Assembly: GCF_009650995.1 (NCBI RefSeq)
Contig: NZ_WHVV01000023.1
Span: 1 to 32,313 of the forward strand
Direction: 5' to 3'
Length of the DNA stretch: 32,313 nucleotides
Source of the DNA: Sporosarcina cascadiensis
GTDB lineage: Bacteria > Bacillota > Bacilli > Bacillales_A > Planococcaceae
In this document: positions 16,651 through 25,454 of the stretch, piece by piece
Numbering within the stretch: position 1 is the first letter of the stretch
Layout of the letters: each line of letters begins with the position of its first letter
Notes under the pieces: generated by a model
What the model was told of the DNA's origin: nothing
Database searches by the model: none
The model's input: the letters and a program-made list of their open reading frames with translations, nothing else
Made by a program: the position numbers and the translations under genes

Positions 16651-16821
16651 TTAATAATGAATACTCTCCACCTTCATGCATATACGGCACTCTCTATGCG
16701 ATAAAGTTTCCTTATATTCATGAGTACATTCCGTTTGCAGTCGGTGCAGTTGTTCTTCTAAATGACGCAGACCGTGGCGTTGTACAGCTATATGACGGAC
16801 TAACTGTTTTACTGCAGACAA
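16651..16821 (-). CDS. Small Cys/His-rich protein (56 aa), downstream of thiC
   Basis: The frame starts at TTG 16819-16821, preceded by GAGGAG with 7-8 nt spacing, and ends at TAA 16651-16653. It reads MSAVKQLVRHIAVQRHGLR and ends with ECTHEYKETL...ECRICMKVESIHY. An amphipathic, possibly coiled N-terminal half is followed by Cys32-x-His34 and Cys45-x2-Cys48 with further His residues, a plausible zinc-binding knuckle. It begins 15 bp after the thiC stop and ends before a terminator, so it should be co-transcribed with thiC. I do not recognise a named family. The evidence is the ribosome site, placement and Cys/His pattern. Confidence 0.62.
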   Translation of the reverse strand: MSAVKQLVRHIAVQRHGLRHLEEQLHRLQTECTHEYKETLSHRECRICMKVESIHY

Positions 16822-16836
16822 TTGTTCCACTCCTCA

Positions 16837-18706
<1,870 letters not shown>

Positions 18707-18745
18707 CAAAAACGCATAAATAAACACGCTGATTGAAAAATGAAA

Positions 18746-18840
18746 ACTTCCCTACGCTGGTACGAGCCAGATCAGGTCCAAAGAGTTCGGAATGCATACA
18801 GTCATTCCATCTCAGTCCAGTCACGCCGGACACCCCTAGT
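18746..18840 (-). ncRNA. TPP (THI-box) riboswitch aptamer
   Basis: Minus-strand consensus elements appear in order: ACTAGGGGTGTC, GGACTGAGATGG, GGACCTGATCTGG and ACCAGCGTAGGGAAGT. The CUGAGA core and ACCUGAUCUGG are the pyrimidine- and diphosphate-sensing helices. It is followed by a terminator and thiC, so thiamin pyrophosphate should switch the operon off. Confidence 0.96.
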
Positions 18841-18868
18841 TATGATTATTGAATTGTCGAACAACTAC

Positions 18869-18896
18869 AGTGTAGCACAGTCTTTTTCTTTGTCAA
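18869..18896 (-). promoter_or_regulatory. thiC promoter
   Basis: On the minus strand the -35 is a perfect TTGACA (18891-18896) and the -10 is TACACT (18869-18874), 16-bp spacing. The -35 overlaps the TGA stop of the upstream methyltransferase gene. The start site would fall some 20-25 bp before the aptamer. Confidence 0.7.
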
Positions 18897-19405
18897 TAAG
18901 AGGAGCCGAGCGTATTTTGCTCTAAACGAATCAAATGTTCTTTCCATTGCGGGCCGTCCCGATAACCGGACAGGCTTCCGTCTTTTGCGATGACCCGATG
19001 GCAGGGAGTCATCAGCAAAAGCGGGTTTTTTCCAATTGCGGATGCGACTGCACGGACAGCGGCAGGACGTCCGATCTGTTCTGCTATCTCTGAGTAGGTA
19101 ACCGTTTTCGCATAGGGAATCGCACGCAGCGCTTTCCATACAGTCAGTTGAAATGGCGTGCCGATACAGTCAATCGGCGAATCAAATTGTTGTGCTTCGC
19201 CAGATAAATACTTCTTTATTTCAACAGCACTTGCAGCTAATCTGTCAGTATCTTCTCTCATTTCCACCACGCCTGTCTGTTTAAACAGCCATTCCTTCAT
19301 TCGCTCTTCGCTGTCCTCTGCAAGTCCGATATAACAGACTCCCTTTTCATTTGCAGCCAGTGTCACACAGCCGTCTTCTACTTCAAAACGCGTCCAATAA
19401 ACCAT
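18893..19405 (-). CDS. ogt: Methylated-DNA-protein-cysteine S-methyltransferase
   Basis: This suicide repair enzyme removes alkyl groups from O6 of guanine. The active-site PCHRV (Cys135 in the 170-aa form), the upstream TPFQLTVWKALRAIPYAKTVTYSEIA and helix-turn-helix GRPAAVRAVASAIGKNP, and the GYRDGPQWKEHLI tail are all present. The frame opens at TTG 19432 inside the preceding SMR gene; I prefer ATG 19403-19405, with GGAAGG 11 nt upstream, though GTG 19412-19414 cannot be excluded. It is the last gene after the SMR pair, and no terminator separates it from the thiC riboswitch. Confidence 0.88.
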   Translation of the reverse strand: MVYWTRFEVEDGCVTLAANEKGVCYIGLAEDSEERMKEWLFKQTGVVEMREDTDRLAASAVEIKKYLSGEAQQFDSPIDCIGTPFQLTVWKALRAIPYAKTVTYSEIAEQIGRPAAVRAVASAIGKNPLLLMTPCHRVIAKDGSLSGYRDGPQWKEHLIRLEQNTLGSSY

Positions 19406-19424
19406 CCCGCTCACTGCCTTCCGT

Positions 19425-19739
19425 TCAACCAAATAATTTCAATCCCACAGCACCTATGATAATCAATGATAAAAAGAATAATCTTTTCACACTTGCGGAT
19501 TCCTTGAATATCAAAATTCCGGCAAGCACAGCACCGGCTGCACCAAGCCCGGTCCACACCGCGTAGGCCGTACTCATCTGTATTTCACGCATCGCCAGCG
19601 AGAGAAATATAAAACCAAAACCAAAAACACCGACGATCAGCAGCAGCCGTTTCACTGTGCGTTTCTGTAAATAATAATTAATGCACATAACGCCAAAAAT
19701 CTCACCGAGACTGGCGATTGCCAAGTAAAACCAAGCCAT
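19425..19739 (-). CDS. SMR-family exporter subunit (YkkD/GdnD-like)
   Basis: This 104-aa protein has four membrane helices and the EmrE-fold Glu in helix 1 (LGEIFGV). The passages STAYAVWTGLGAAGAVLAGILIFKE and AVGLKLFG resemble YkkD. Together with the preceding gene it should form a heterodimeric small multidrug or guanidinium exporter. The ATG has GGAGG at 9-nt spacing. It starts 2 bp after the first subunit's stop and its own end overlaps the open methyltransferase frame. Confidence 0.88.
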   Translation of the reverse strand: MAWFYLAIASLGEIFGVMCINYYLQKRTVKRLLLIVGVFGFGFIFLSLAMREIQMSTAYAVWTGLGAAGAVLAGILIFKESASVKRLFFLSLIIIGAVGLKLFG

Positions 19740-19741
19740 CG

Positions 19742-20068
19742 TCAGCTGCCTCCTTCCGCTTCATCCGTCGTCAATTTAATACCGACAACGCCGATCACAA
19801 TGAGCCCGATGAATGACAGCGTAATCCAAGTGAAGCCTGCATGAAAGACGAGGATATCGACTAATAAAATAGCCGCAGCACCCGATCCTGTAAATACAGC
19901 ATACACTGTCCCTGAAGGCAGTTTTTCACATGCCTTGATGATAAAATAAAAACTAAAAATAATCGCTGCACCGGTTCCTGTCCATTGCAGTGCAGTCTCG
20001 GAGTAGCGTAAGCCAACGACCCAGAAGATCTCTACTACCGCAGCCAGCGCTACATAGCTCCAAGCCAA
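19742..20068 (-). CDS. SMR-family exporter subunit (YkkC/GdnC-like)
   Basis: This 108-aa protein has four membrane helices and VVEIFWVVGLRYS in helix 1, containing the proton/substrate-coupling Glu. PSGTVYAVFTGSGAAAILLVDILVFH and GVVGIKLTT closely resemble YkkC, the partner of YkkD. It starts with TTG, preceded by AAGGGGAAG. B. subtilis ykkCD lies behind a guanidine-I riboswitch; I found no such motif in the 150 bp upstream here, so induction may differ and the substrate is not settled. Confidence 0.88.
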   Translation of the reverse strand: MAWSYVALAAVVEIFWVVGLRYSETALQWTGTGAAIIFSFYFIIKACEKLPSGTVYAVFTGSGAAAILLVDILVFHAGFTWITLSFIGLIVIGVVGIKLTTDEAEGGS

Positions 20069-20222
20069 AATAAACTTCCCCTTTCATTTGCTGTATATTA
20101 TCTATCAGTATAGCAAAAGTTTGAGGTGAACGAGAAAACACTGCCGCTCTTACAAGTATGCTTGCATCTGCTGTTACCGCATGATAGAATGAATCTGTCA
20201 ATAGTTTTGCTTATATTGTGAA

Positions 20223-20326
20223 TATTCTTATCGAGAGAGACGGAGGGATAGGCCCAAAGAAGTCTCAGCAACCAGCCTTATGGCATGGTGCTAATTCCAA
20301 GGGTGATACCGCCTTGAAGATGAGAA
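20223..20326 (+). ncRNA. SAM-I (S-box) riboswitch aptamer
   Basis: S-box elements occur in order: CTTATCGAGAGAGACGGAGG, GGCCCAAAGAAG, TCAGCAACCAG, GGTGCTAATTCC and CCTTGAAGATGAGAAT. P1 closes ATTCTTATC with GATGAGAAT. The gene behind it makes cystathionine, so SAM should repress methionine synthesis at the level of termination. Confidence 0.96.
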
Positions 20327-20351
20327 TACGAAAAACAAACTAGTAAGTTCG

Positions 20352-20386
20352 AGGGCCTATTCGAAATGAAGAGGGCTTTTTTTTAT
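20352..20386 (+). terminator. S-box-controlled terminator before metI
   Basis: An imperfect stem (GGCCTATTC with GAAGAGGGC, two mismatches) is followed by eight T residues. The 3' strand of P1 (GAATACGAA, 20324-20332) can instead pair with TTCG and TATTC at 20348-20362, which gives the competing antiterminator. Confidence 0.75.
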
Positions 20387-20409
20387 TTTTCTAAGGGGGA
20401 TGAATATTC

Positions 20410-21540
20410 ATGACAAACAACGGATTAGAGACAAGATTAGTCCAGCTGGGGAATAATAGTGACGAAAAAACCGGCGCGATTAATACGCCGATTTACTTAT
20501 CGACAGCTTATCGCCATGAAGGCCTTGGATTGTCGACAGGATATGATTACTCACGGACCAAGAATCCCACACGGTCAATTTTGGAAGACGGAATCGCTAA
20601 TCTGGAATCGGGCGACCAGGGATTCGCCTGCAGTTCGGGGATGGCGGCAATCCAGCTGATTCTTTCTTTATTCAAATCAGGAGATGAAATCCTGGCACCT
20701 GAAGATTTATATGGCGGTACGTACCGTTTATTCGAGCAGTACGAAAATATGTATCAAGTCAAATCCCGCTATCTGACATTTGAGGATGTTTCGGCTGTAG
20801 AAGCAGCCATCAATAAAAACACAAAAGCGATTTTCTTAGAAACGCCGACTAATCCGCTTATGATGAATATTGACATCAAAACCTACGCAGATATCGCAAC
20901 TAAACACAACTTGCTGTTAATCGTAGACAACACGTTCCTGACCCCCTATTTCCAAAGACCGATTGAGCACGGCGCAGATATCGTCATTCACAGTGCCACG
21001 AAATATATCGGCGGACATAATGATGTACTCGCAGGTCTTGTCGTGGCGAAAGGGGAAGCACTCTGCGAAGAGCTGTTTGAGAATCACAATTCAATCGGAG
21101 CAACCCTTTCCCCATTTGATTCCTGGCTTGTTGTACGCGGGCTGAAGACTTTGCATTTACGCATGAAACAGCATGATGCAAACGCCAAAGAAATGGTTGC
21201 CTATCTGGAAAAGGAGCCTCTGGTCGTTGACGTACTCTATGCAGGGATAGGCGGAATGCTGTCCTTTCGCGTGCAAAACAGCGATTGGATCAGCCCGTTC
21301 TTGGAGAGTATGAAACTGGTATCATTCGCAGAAAGTCTTGGCGGCGTAGAAAGCTTCATTACGTATCCAACGACACAGACACATATGGCAATTCCTTTGG
21401 AAGAACGAAACCGGCGAGGAGTAGATAACCGCCTCTTACGCTTCTCAGTAGGTGTAGAAGATATCGATGACTTGATTGCCGATGTCAAACAAGCTCTTTA
21501 CGCAGCGAAAGAAATAGTCGAAGGCATGAAAGTAAAATAA
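20410..21540 (+). CDS. metI: Cystathionine gamma-synthase / O-acetylhomoserine thiolyase
   Basis: This is a PLP enzyme of the Cys/Met metabolism family that joins an activated homoserine with cysteine or sulfide in methionine synthesis. The order ETRLVQLGN, INTPIYLSTAYRH, YDYSRTKNPTR, CSSGMAAI, DLYGGTYRLFE, ETPTNPLM, IVDNTF and HSATKYIGGHND (PLP lysine) is close to B. subtilis MetI throughout. Its 376 aa is the usual length. The ATG follows AAGGGGG at about 10 nt. In B. subtilis metI is followed by metC; here a terminator follows directly, so metI stands alone under the S-box. Confidence 0.95.
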   Translation: MTNNGLETRLVQLGNNSDEKTGAINTPIYLSTAYRHEGLGLSTGYDYSRTKNPTRSILEDGIANLESGDQGFACSSGMAAIQLILSLFKSGDEILAPEDLYGGTYRLFEQYENMYQVKSRYLTFEDVSAVEAAINKNTKAIFLETPTNPLMMNIDIKTYADIATKHNLLLIVDNTFLTPYFQRPIEHGADIVIHSATKYIGGHNDVLAGLVVAKGEALCEELFENHNSIGATLSPFDSWLVVRGLKTLHLRMKQHDANAKEMVAYLEKEPLVVDVLYAGIGGMLSFRVQNSDWISPFLESMKLVSFAESLGGVESFITYPTTQTHMAIPLEERNRRGVDNRLLRFSVGVEDIDDLIADVKQALYAAKEIVEGMKVK

Positions 21541-21545
21541 TGCTG

Positions 21546-21582
21546 ATTCCTCTTGTGTAACTGCATGGGAGGAATTTTTTTA
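21546..21582 (+). terminator. metI terminator
   Basis: ATTCCTC pairs with GAGGAAT around a 16-nt loop, followed by TTTTTTT. Confidence 0.8.
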
Positions 21583-21585
21583 TAT

Positions 21586-21609
21586 AAAAAAGACACCCCA
21601 TGGATGCCT
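21586..21609 (-). terminator. Terminator of the small two-helix membrane protein gene
   Basis: On the minus strand GGCATCC pairs with GGGTGTC (two G-U pairs) around ATG, followed by TTTTTT. It abuts the convergent metI terminator. Confidence 0.65.
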
Positions 21610-21618
21610 CCTGCTAAT

Positions 21619-21801
21619 TTACTGTGCTTGTTGAATCTTCTTCTTTTCTGCTGAATAAACAACTGCGGCCGGGATCGCGATAAAAGCAAGCGCCGCAATA
21701 CCCGCCAGCATGCCTGCCCATTCTTTGCTTCCAAAAGAAAATCCGGCTGCGGCACCGAGTCCAACACCTGCAAATATTGCCAATGTAACCAGCTTATACA
21801 T
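21619..21801 (-). CDS. Small membrane protein, two helices
   Basis: This 60-aa protein starts MYKLVTLAIFAGVGLGAAAG and has two Gly/Ala-rich membrane helices, the second in GMLAGIAALAFIAIPAAVVYS. It ends in a charged tail, EKKKIQQAQ. GAAAGG lies 12 nt before the ATG, a long but possible spacing. The gene has its own terminator, which supports it being real. I do not recognise the family. Confidence 0.6.
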   Translation of the reverse strand: MYKLVTLAIFAGVGLGAAAGFSFGSKEWAGMLAGIAALAFIAIPAAVVYSAEKKKIQQAQ

Positions 21802-22358
21802 TCAAGATCCCGACCTTTCAAAATGAATTCCAGCTAATCTGCTGCGTTAAGCATACGATTATTGAGAACTATTTTCAAGTATCAATGAGAATCTTTTTCA
21901 TTCGGGTGAAGGCTTTTCACTAAAACATGTGCTTGATAGTCTGATAGTCTATTTCATTAGCAGTTTGAAATTCGACTTTGACTGCGTAAGATAAGTTAAG
22001 TGGGAGAAGAGACCATCTCCCTGCGTTTCCGGATTAAGCGGCCAGCTTAGACGCTTCTGCGGAACAGCTATGAGCGTGAATGCTGTTTCAATGATCATGG
22101 CCGGTTGCGATATGATCACGTGGCCGAGCCGAATGATCACGTAGCCGATGTGTACGAGCGGCCGATGCCGAGCTATGAGCGCTTGAGCGGATACGATGAT
22201 CATCCGCGCACGCAGCTGCGCCGAAGCGGGTTTAAATTGCAGCACGATTTACGCAGGACATATATGACAAGTTGCCAAGAACCGATTTGGGAGCAACCCC
22301 CGAGCGAAAGAGCATTTTTTGTTGTATGAAATTTTGTCAGAATATATGCCGGACAGCA
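21802..22358. other. 557-bp region with no secure gene; hairpins and GC-rich degenerate repeat
   Basis: The first 150 bp is AT-rich and holds a tandem GATAGTCT near 21936-21951. Two consecutive hairpins follow at 22002-22064. From about 22080 to 22230 the base composition shifts to clearly GC-rich, with two imperfect copies of ATGATCACGTGGCCGA (22112-22148) and further ATGATCA copies. A plus frame at 22042-22329 has GC-rich third codon positions and reads YERE, DHVAEPNDHVADVYERPMP and SYERLSGYDDH, but has no ribosome site and no recognisable domain. A minus frame (21949-22245) is equally unsupported. It could be a decayed gene, a dispersed intergenic repeat or a structured RNA. Confidence 0.5.
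22002..22064. repeat. Two consecutive inverted repeats
   Basis: The first is GGGAGA (22002-22007) with TCTCCC (22016-22021). The second is nested: TTCCG (22027-22031) with CGGAA (22060-22064), enclosing AAGCG (22036-22040) with CGCTT (22052-22056). No T tract follows, so they are not simple terminators. Confidence 0.6.
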
Positions 22359-22391
22359 CAAAAAAACCGCCCGGCGTTAGCCTTGGACGGT
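22359..22391 (-). terminator. Terminator of the DJ-1/PfpI gene
   Basis: On the minus strand ACCGTCC pairs with GGGCGGT and an inner GGC pairs with GCC around TAAC, followed by seven T residues. Confidence 0.85.
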
Positions 22392-22406
22392 CTGTACTTG
22401 TACATA

Positions 22407-22922
22407 TTACTTTTCCAACAACTTCAGTGATTCACGGTTGAATGCTGGAATATCATCAGGCTGACGGCTCGTTACGAGTTGATTCTGACAGACAACTACT
22501 TCTTTATCCACATATTTCGCACCCGCATACTCCATATCTACGCGAATTGATTTATAGCCGGTTGCATCTCGGCCTTCAAGTGCTTTCGCTGTAATCAGCA
22601 GCTGCGGTCCGTGACAGATTGCAAACACAGGTTTATCTGCATCCATGAATTCCTTGACGAATTTTACGAAACGCTCATCAGCACGCAAGATGTCCGGCGA
22701 GAAGCCGCCCGGGATAAATAACGCGTCATAACCTGATGAACTTGCATCATCAATAGCTTTGTCAATTTTGACCTTTGTATTTTCCTTCATACCTGTTACT
22801 TCAGAGCCTGCTTCCGCCCCGATCACTTCTACCTCATGACCCGCGTCTTTGTAAGCTTTTGCCGGTTTCGTATATTCTGAGTCCTCAAACATATCTCCCA
22901 GTACAGTTGCAATTTTAGCCAT
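22407..22922 (-). CDS. DJ-1/PfpI family stress protein (YfkM/YraA-like)
   Basis: This 171-aa cytosolic protein has the DJ-1/PfpI nucleophile elbow AICHGPQLL (Cys), an upstream acidic region, and GYDALFIPGGFSPDILRADERFVKFV. The C-terminal VVVCQNQLVTSRQPDDIPAFNRE is typical of the YfkM/YraA branch, some of which act as deglycase or general stress proteins. The ATG at 22920-22922 follows AAGGAG at 11 nt; the frame could open at GTG 22934, but that is inside the ribosome site. A sigma-B-like promoter lies upstream, in line with B. subtilis YfkM being a sigma-B general stress protein. Confidence 0.9.
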   Translation of the reverse strand: MAKIATVLGDMFEDSEYTKPAKAYKDAGHEVEVIGAEAGSEVTGMKENTKVKIDKAIDDASSSGYDALFIPGGFSPDILRADERFVKFVKEFMDADKPVFAICHGPQLLITAKALEGRDATGYKSIRVDMEYAGAKYVDKEVVVCQNQLVTSRQPDDIPAFNRESLKLLEK

Positions 22923-22960
22923 ATTGCCTACCACTCCTTATTAGATGTTCTAGTACTGCT

Positions 22961-22985
22961 ATTCCACCGTTCAAAACATCTAAAC
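22961..22985 (-). promoter_or_regulatory. Candidate sigma-B promoter of the DJ-1/PfpI gene
   Basis: On the minus strand GTTTAG (22980-22985), 13 bp, then TGGAAT (22961-22966), against the sigma-B consensus GTTTAA-N13-15-GGGWAT. The start site would be near 22953, some 30 bp before the ATG. TTAGATGTT/AACATCTAA (22975-22983 with 22941-22949) forms a 9-bp inverted repeat around the -10 region. Confidence 0.5.
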
Positions 22986-22990
22986 ATCGG

Positions 22991-25048
22991 TCAGCTAAGC
23001 TCGAGTTCTCCATCGTTATCCAAACGCGCCGTAATATTGGTTCCGTCTTTTGTGAAAACATGTTTGCGTGTACCTACCTGCACTTCTGTTCCTGCATAGG
23101 CCTTGCCAATCTTAATCCTTCCTGACGCACTTGTGCGAATCACTGTTTTCACCGGGCTTTCCGATCCCGCTTCCTGCATTACTATTTCCAGTGGCGCGGA
23201 AATTTCGCCGCCCCGGCATACGCCTTTAATTGAAACTGTCTGTGCCGCAGTCAAATTGCTGTTATAAACACCCTTGGAACTGATTTCAATATGCCCATTG
23301 CTGTACAGCGTGCTGTTAATAGCGTACGGAACACTCAGTCTGGTCTGAGGGGAACTTTCGGTATCATATAACTGGACAAGAATCTGCGCATTTTCAATTA
23401 ACAGCTCAAAATCTGTCATATTCTGCAGATTTTCATTCAGCGGATTAATGAAAACATCGGACAGTTGTTTTGCAACTTCCTTCCATTCCCCGTCAATTGA
23501 CTCGCCTTGTGCACGGACTTTTTGGATAAATTGTTTGTTTAGTTCTTCAAACTGCGCATAGCGTTTCTCCATCAGCAAGTAAATCAGCCGTTTCAATTCA
23601 GACGGACTCAAATCGGCTTCCCCCTGGCCACGGATGACAAAGATCTGATCTATCGCATCTTTAATCTGCACCAGTAAATGCGTAACGTCCTTCATCAGAC
23701 TAACCAATTCACCGATTGCTGCCTCTTGTTTGCCGACGCTGATTGTCGAGGACATCACATTCCCCCGAACCGAGACCGATTTCATTGCATGGATTGTCGC
23801 TTTTGTCACAGATCCTCCTATATAGACGCCGCCTGTTGCTCCGACAAACATAGAAGGCATCACGTTCCCGCCAATTCGGACATCTCCTTCAAAACGGATA
23901 TTCCCACTTTCCAGATCAACTTCTCCCGGATGATTAAATTCATTATTCACTTCAATTTTCACTAATTTCTCTCGCCACTCAAGTGCAGGCTTTCCAGAAA
24001 TCAGCGTCACAAGTTCTTGTTCAACCTGCTTGACATTTTTCCCTAACCGCAGTGTGATATCACGAACAGGTTTCACTGGAATTTCCTTGCCCAATAAACT
24101 TCTGCCGGGCGTCCCGGGCACTGGCAATATATGAGTCGCAATCACTTGTCCTTCTTTGACATTGGTAATGGCATTCATTTCACGAAAGTCTACTTTTTCT
24201 TCACTGTCGGGATCGAATTCTTCGTAACGTATGTGCACTTCCAGATCGCCGTCTGTTCCTTCCGCCGGCAGTGCTCCTTTTGCCACAATCAGTTCATAAG
24301 GTTTATCTATTTCCGTCACTTTTTTAATAGCCGGAAACAGCAGTCCTTGCTGAACGCCCATCATCTTCAGTTCATTTACGATATCCTGTGCTTTCAAATC
24401 ATTAGTGAATTCGGTTGTTTCTTCCACTTGTATCGCAATACGCTGAGCCCAAGATGTATCTGCCAATGAACGTTGAATCTTTTTGCCCGGTGTGAATGAC
24501 AGCAAGGCAATCATATCTTTTTCCATCAGCTGTATCGTGAATTTTGGTGCGATAACTTCATCCTGGATTGTTAAAGTCACTTCGTCTCCCGGCTGAATCA
24601 ACGCGGACTCCGTCTGTAATTCGCCGTTTATGTAGAGTGGTGCATTTTTATTTGGAATAATGGACGGCAGCCGGTCACCAGCGAAACGAAATTGGATTTC
24701 ACCTTCGTGAATTCTAACGCCGCTTGTTTCTGTTTGCGAAGCAGTTTGAACTGTGTAACCAGCTGACTGACTTTTCACGACAAAGGCTGTTCCTGTATTT
24801 GCATCATCCAATAAATTCGCAAGTTCTTCAATTTTCGTAAGCACCGGTTTTTCTTTGGATTTTTCTTCCGTTTGCGTTTTACTTGTCACAGTAACTTCAG
24901 CAGATACTTTACGCAAACCCATCAGACGTCTGCCTGGATTCGTCAGTATTTCTACATCGACTTGTTCCTTAGTCAAACCCAGCATAGCCAACGCTTGCTG
25001 GATCGCATCTTCTACCGTGTTCGCCTGGACCGTCACTGCCTTTTTCAA
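22991..25048 (-). CDS. FapA / DUF342 family protein with N-terminal Jag-N-like domain
   Basis: The N-terminal ~55 residues (KKAVTVQANTVEDAIQQALAMLGLTKEQVDVEIL...GRRLMGLRK) look like a Jag-N domain. The long remainder fits the FapA (DUF342) architecture: an N-terminal core containing YINGELQTESALIQPGDEV and IIPNKNAPL, a central GxPGRSLLGKEIPV, then a right-handed beta-helix-like part (GDVRIGGNVMPSMFVGATGGVYIGGSV, MSVRGNVMSSTISVG), a coiled segment and a second short beta stretch. It is about 685 aa. The start is probably TTG 25046-25048, with GGGGTGG at 5 nt; GTG codons 2 and 3 codons upstream are possible. The function is not established; related proteins are linked to polymer formation or cell-surface and motility control. 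Confidence 0.85.
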   Translation of the reverse strand: MKKAVTVQANTVEDAIQQALAMLGLTKEQVDVEILTNPGRRLMGLRKVSAEVTVTSKTQTEEKSKEKPVLTKIEELANLLDDANTGTAFVVKSQSAGYTVQTASQTETSGVRIHEGEIQFRFAGDRLPSIIPNKNAPLYINGELQTESALIQPGDEVTLTIQDEVIAPKFTIQLMEKDMIALLSFTPGKKIQRSLADTSWAQRIAIQVEETTEFTNDLKAQDIVNELKMMGVQQGLLFPAIKKVTEIDKPYELIVAKGALPAEGTDGDLEVHIRYEEFDPDSEEKVDFREMNAITNVKEGQVIATHILPVPGTPGRSLLGKEIPVKPVRDITLRLGKNVKQVEQELVTLISGKPALEWREKLVKIEVNNEFNHPGEVDLESGNIRFEGDVRIGGNVMPSMFVGATGGVYIGGSVTKATIHAMKSVSVRGNVMSSTISVGKQEAAIGELVSLMKDVTHLLVQIKDAIDQIFVIRGQGEADLSPSELKRLIYLLMEKRYAQFEELNKQFIQKVRAQGESIDGEWKEVAKQLSDVFINPLNENLQNMTDFELLIENAQILVQLYDTESSPQTRLSVPYAINSTLYSNGHIEISSKGVYNSNLTAAQTVSIKGVCRGGEISAPLEIVMQEAGSESPVKTVIRTSASGRIKIGKAYAGTEVQVGTRKHVFTKDGTNITARLDNDGELELS

Positions 25049-25107
25049 CACGCCCACCCCTGTCTATATTCCTAATACTTTTATAGTACCATATTGGATG
25101 GGCGGCT

Positions 25108-25341
25108 TTAAAAAAATATTCCAATTATGACAAGTGCTGCGATAATTAAACCGCCTACTGTTTGGACCATTTCTGTTGTTACCATAGGTTTCTTTTGGAA
25201 GACATCAATTAATTCGATGTCTTCGCGAAGCTGCTTCACCTCTTTGCGCAGTTCTTCCACTTCAGAATTCAAAGCAGTGATTTCATGTGATTGTTTTACT
25301 GCCAGTTCATGTTTTTCCAAAGACGTATCATTTGTTTCCAT
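25108..25341 (-). CDS. Small coiled-coil protein with C-terminal membrane anchor
   Basis: This 77-aa protein has a hydrophilic heptad-rich stretch (HEITALNSEVEELRKEVKQLREDIELI) and a C-terminal membrane helix (GGLIIAALVIIGIFF). The ATG at 25339-25341 has GGAG at 5 nt; the frame extends 6 codons further without support. It lies 60 bp upstream of the FapA-like gene on the same strand with no terminator between, so they may be co-transcribed. No family is recognised. Confidence 0.72.
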   Translation of the reverse strand: METNDTSLEKHELAVKQSHEITALNSEVEELRKEVKQLREDIELIDVFQKKPMVTTEMVQTVGGLIIAALVIIGIFF

Positions 25342-25419
25342 AATAACTCCGCCCTTCACCGTTTCTTTTCTATACGTTCATCCGAGACGATTGGTTTCAT
25401 ACACAGGAAATATTCGCCA

Positions 25420-25448
25420 TTGCATTTTCAGGAAGCGGGGTGTATTAT
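25420..25448 (+). promoter_or_regulatory. Candidate promoter of an orphan plus-strand transcript
   Basis: TTGCAT (25420-25425), 17 bp, then TATTAT (25443-25448). The -10 is good and the -35 is weak. It points into a region with no secure ORF that ends at a strong terminator. Confidence 0.4.
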
Positions 25449-25454
25449 AGATTT

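Noticed and set aside
20069..20222. Guanidine-I riboswitch upstream of the SMR pair
   Set aside because: Looked for because ykkCD-type genes usually have one; the conserved core segments are absent on the minus strand.
21949..22245. 98-aa minus-strand frame in the GC-rich island
   Set aside because: No ribosome site, no domain, and it runs across two hairpins; a shadow of the repeat region.
22105..22329. 74-aa plus-strand frame (RYDHVAEPNDHVADVYERP)
   Set aside because: Coding-like composition but no start signal, no recognised domain and an abrupt end; listed as part of the unexplained region and not as a gene.
23678..24469. Plus-strand frames opposite the FapA-like gene
   Set aside because: Antisense shadows; the minus-strand protein is continuous and family-like over the whole span.
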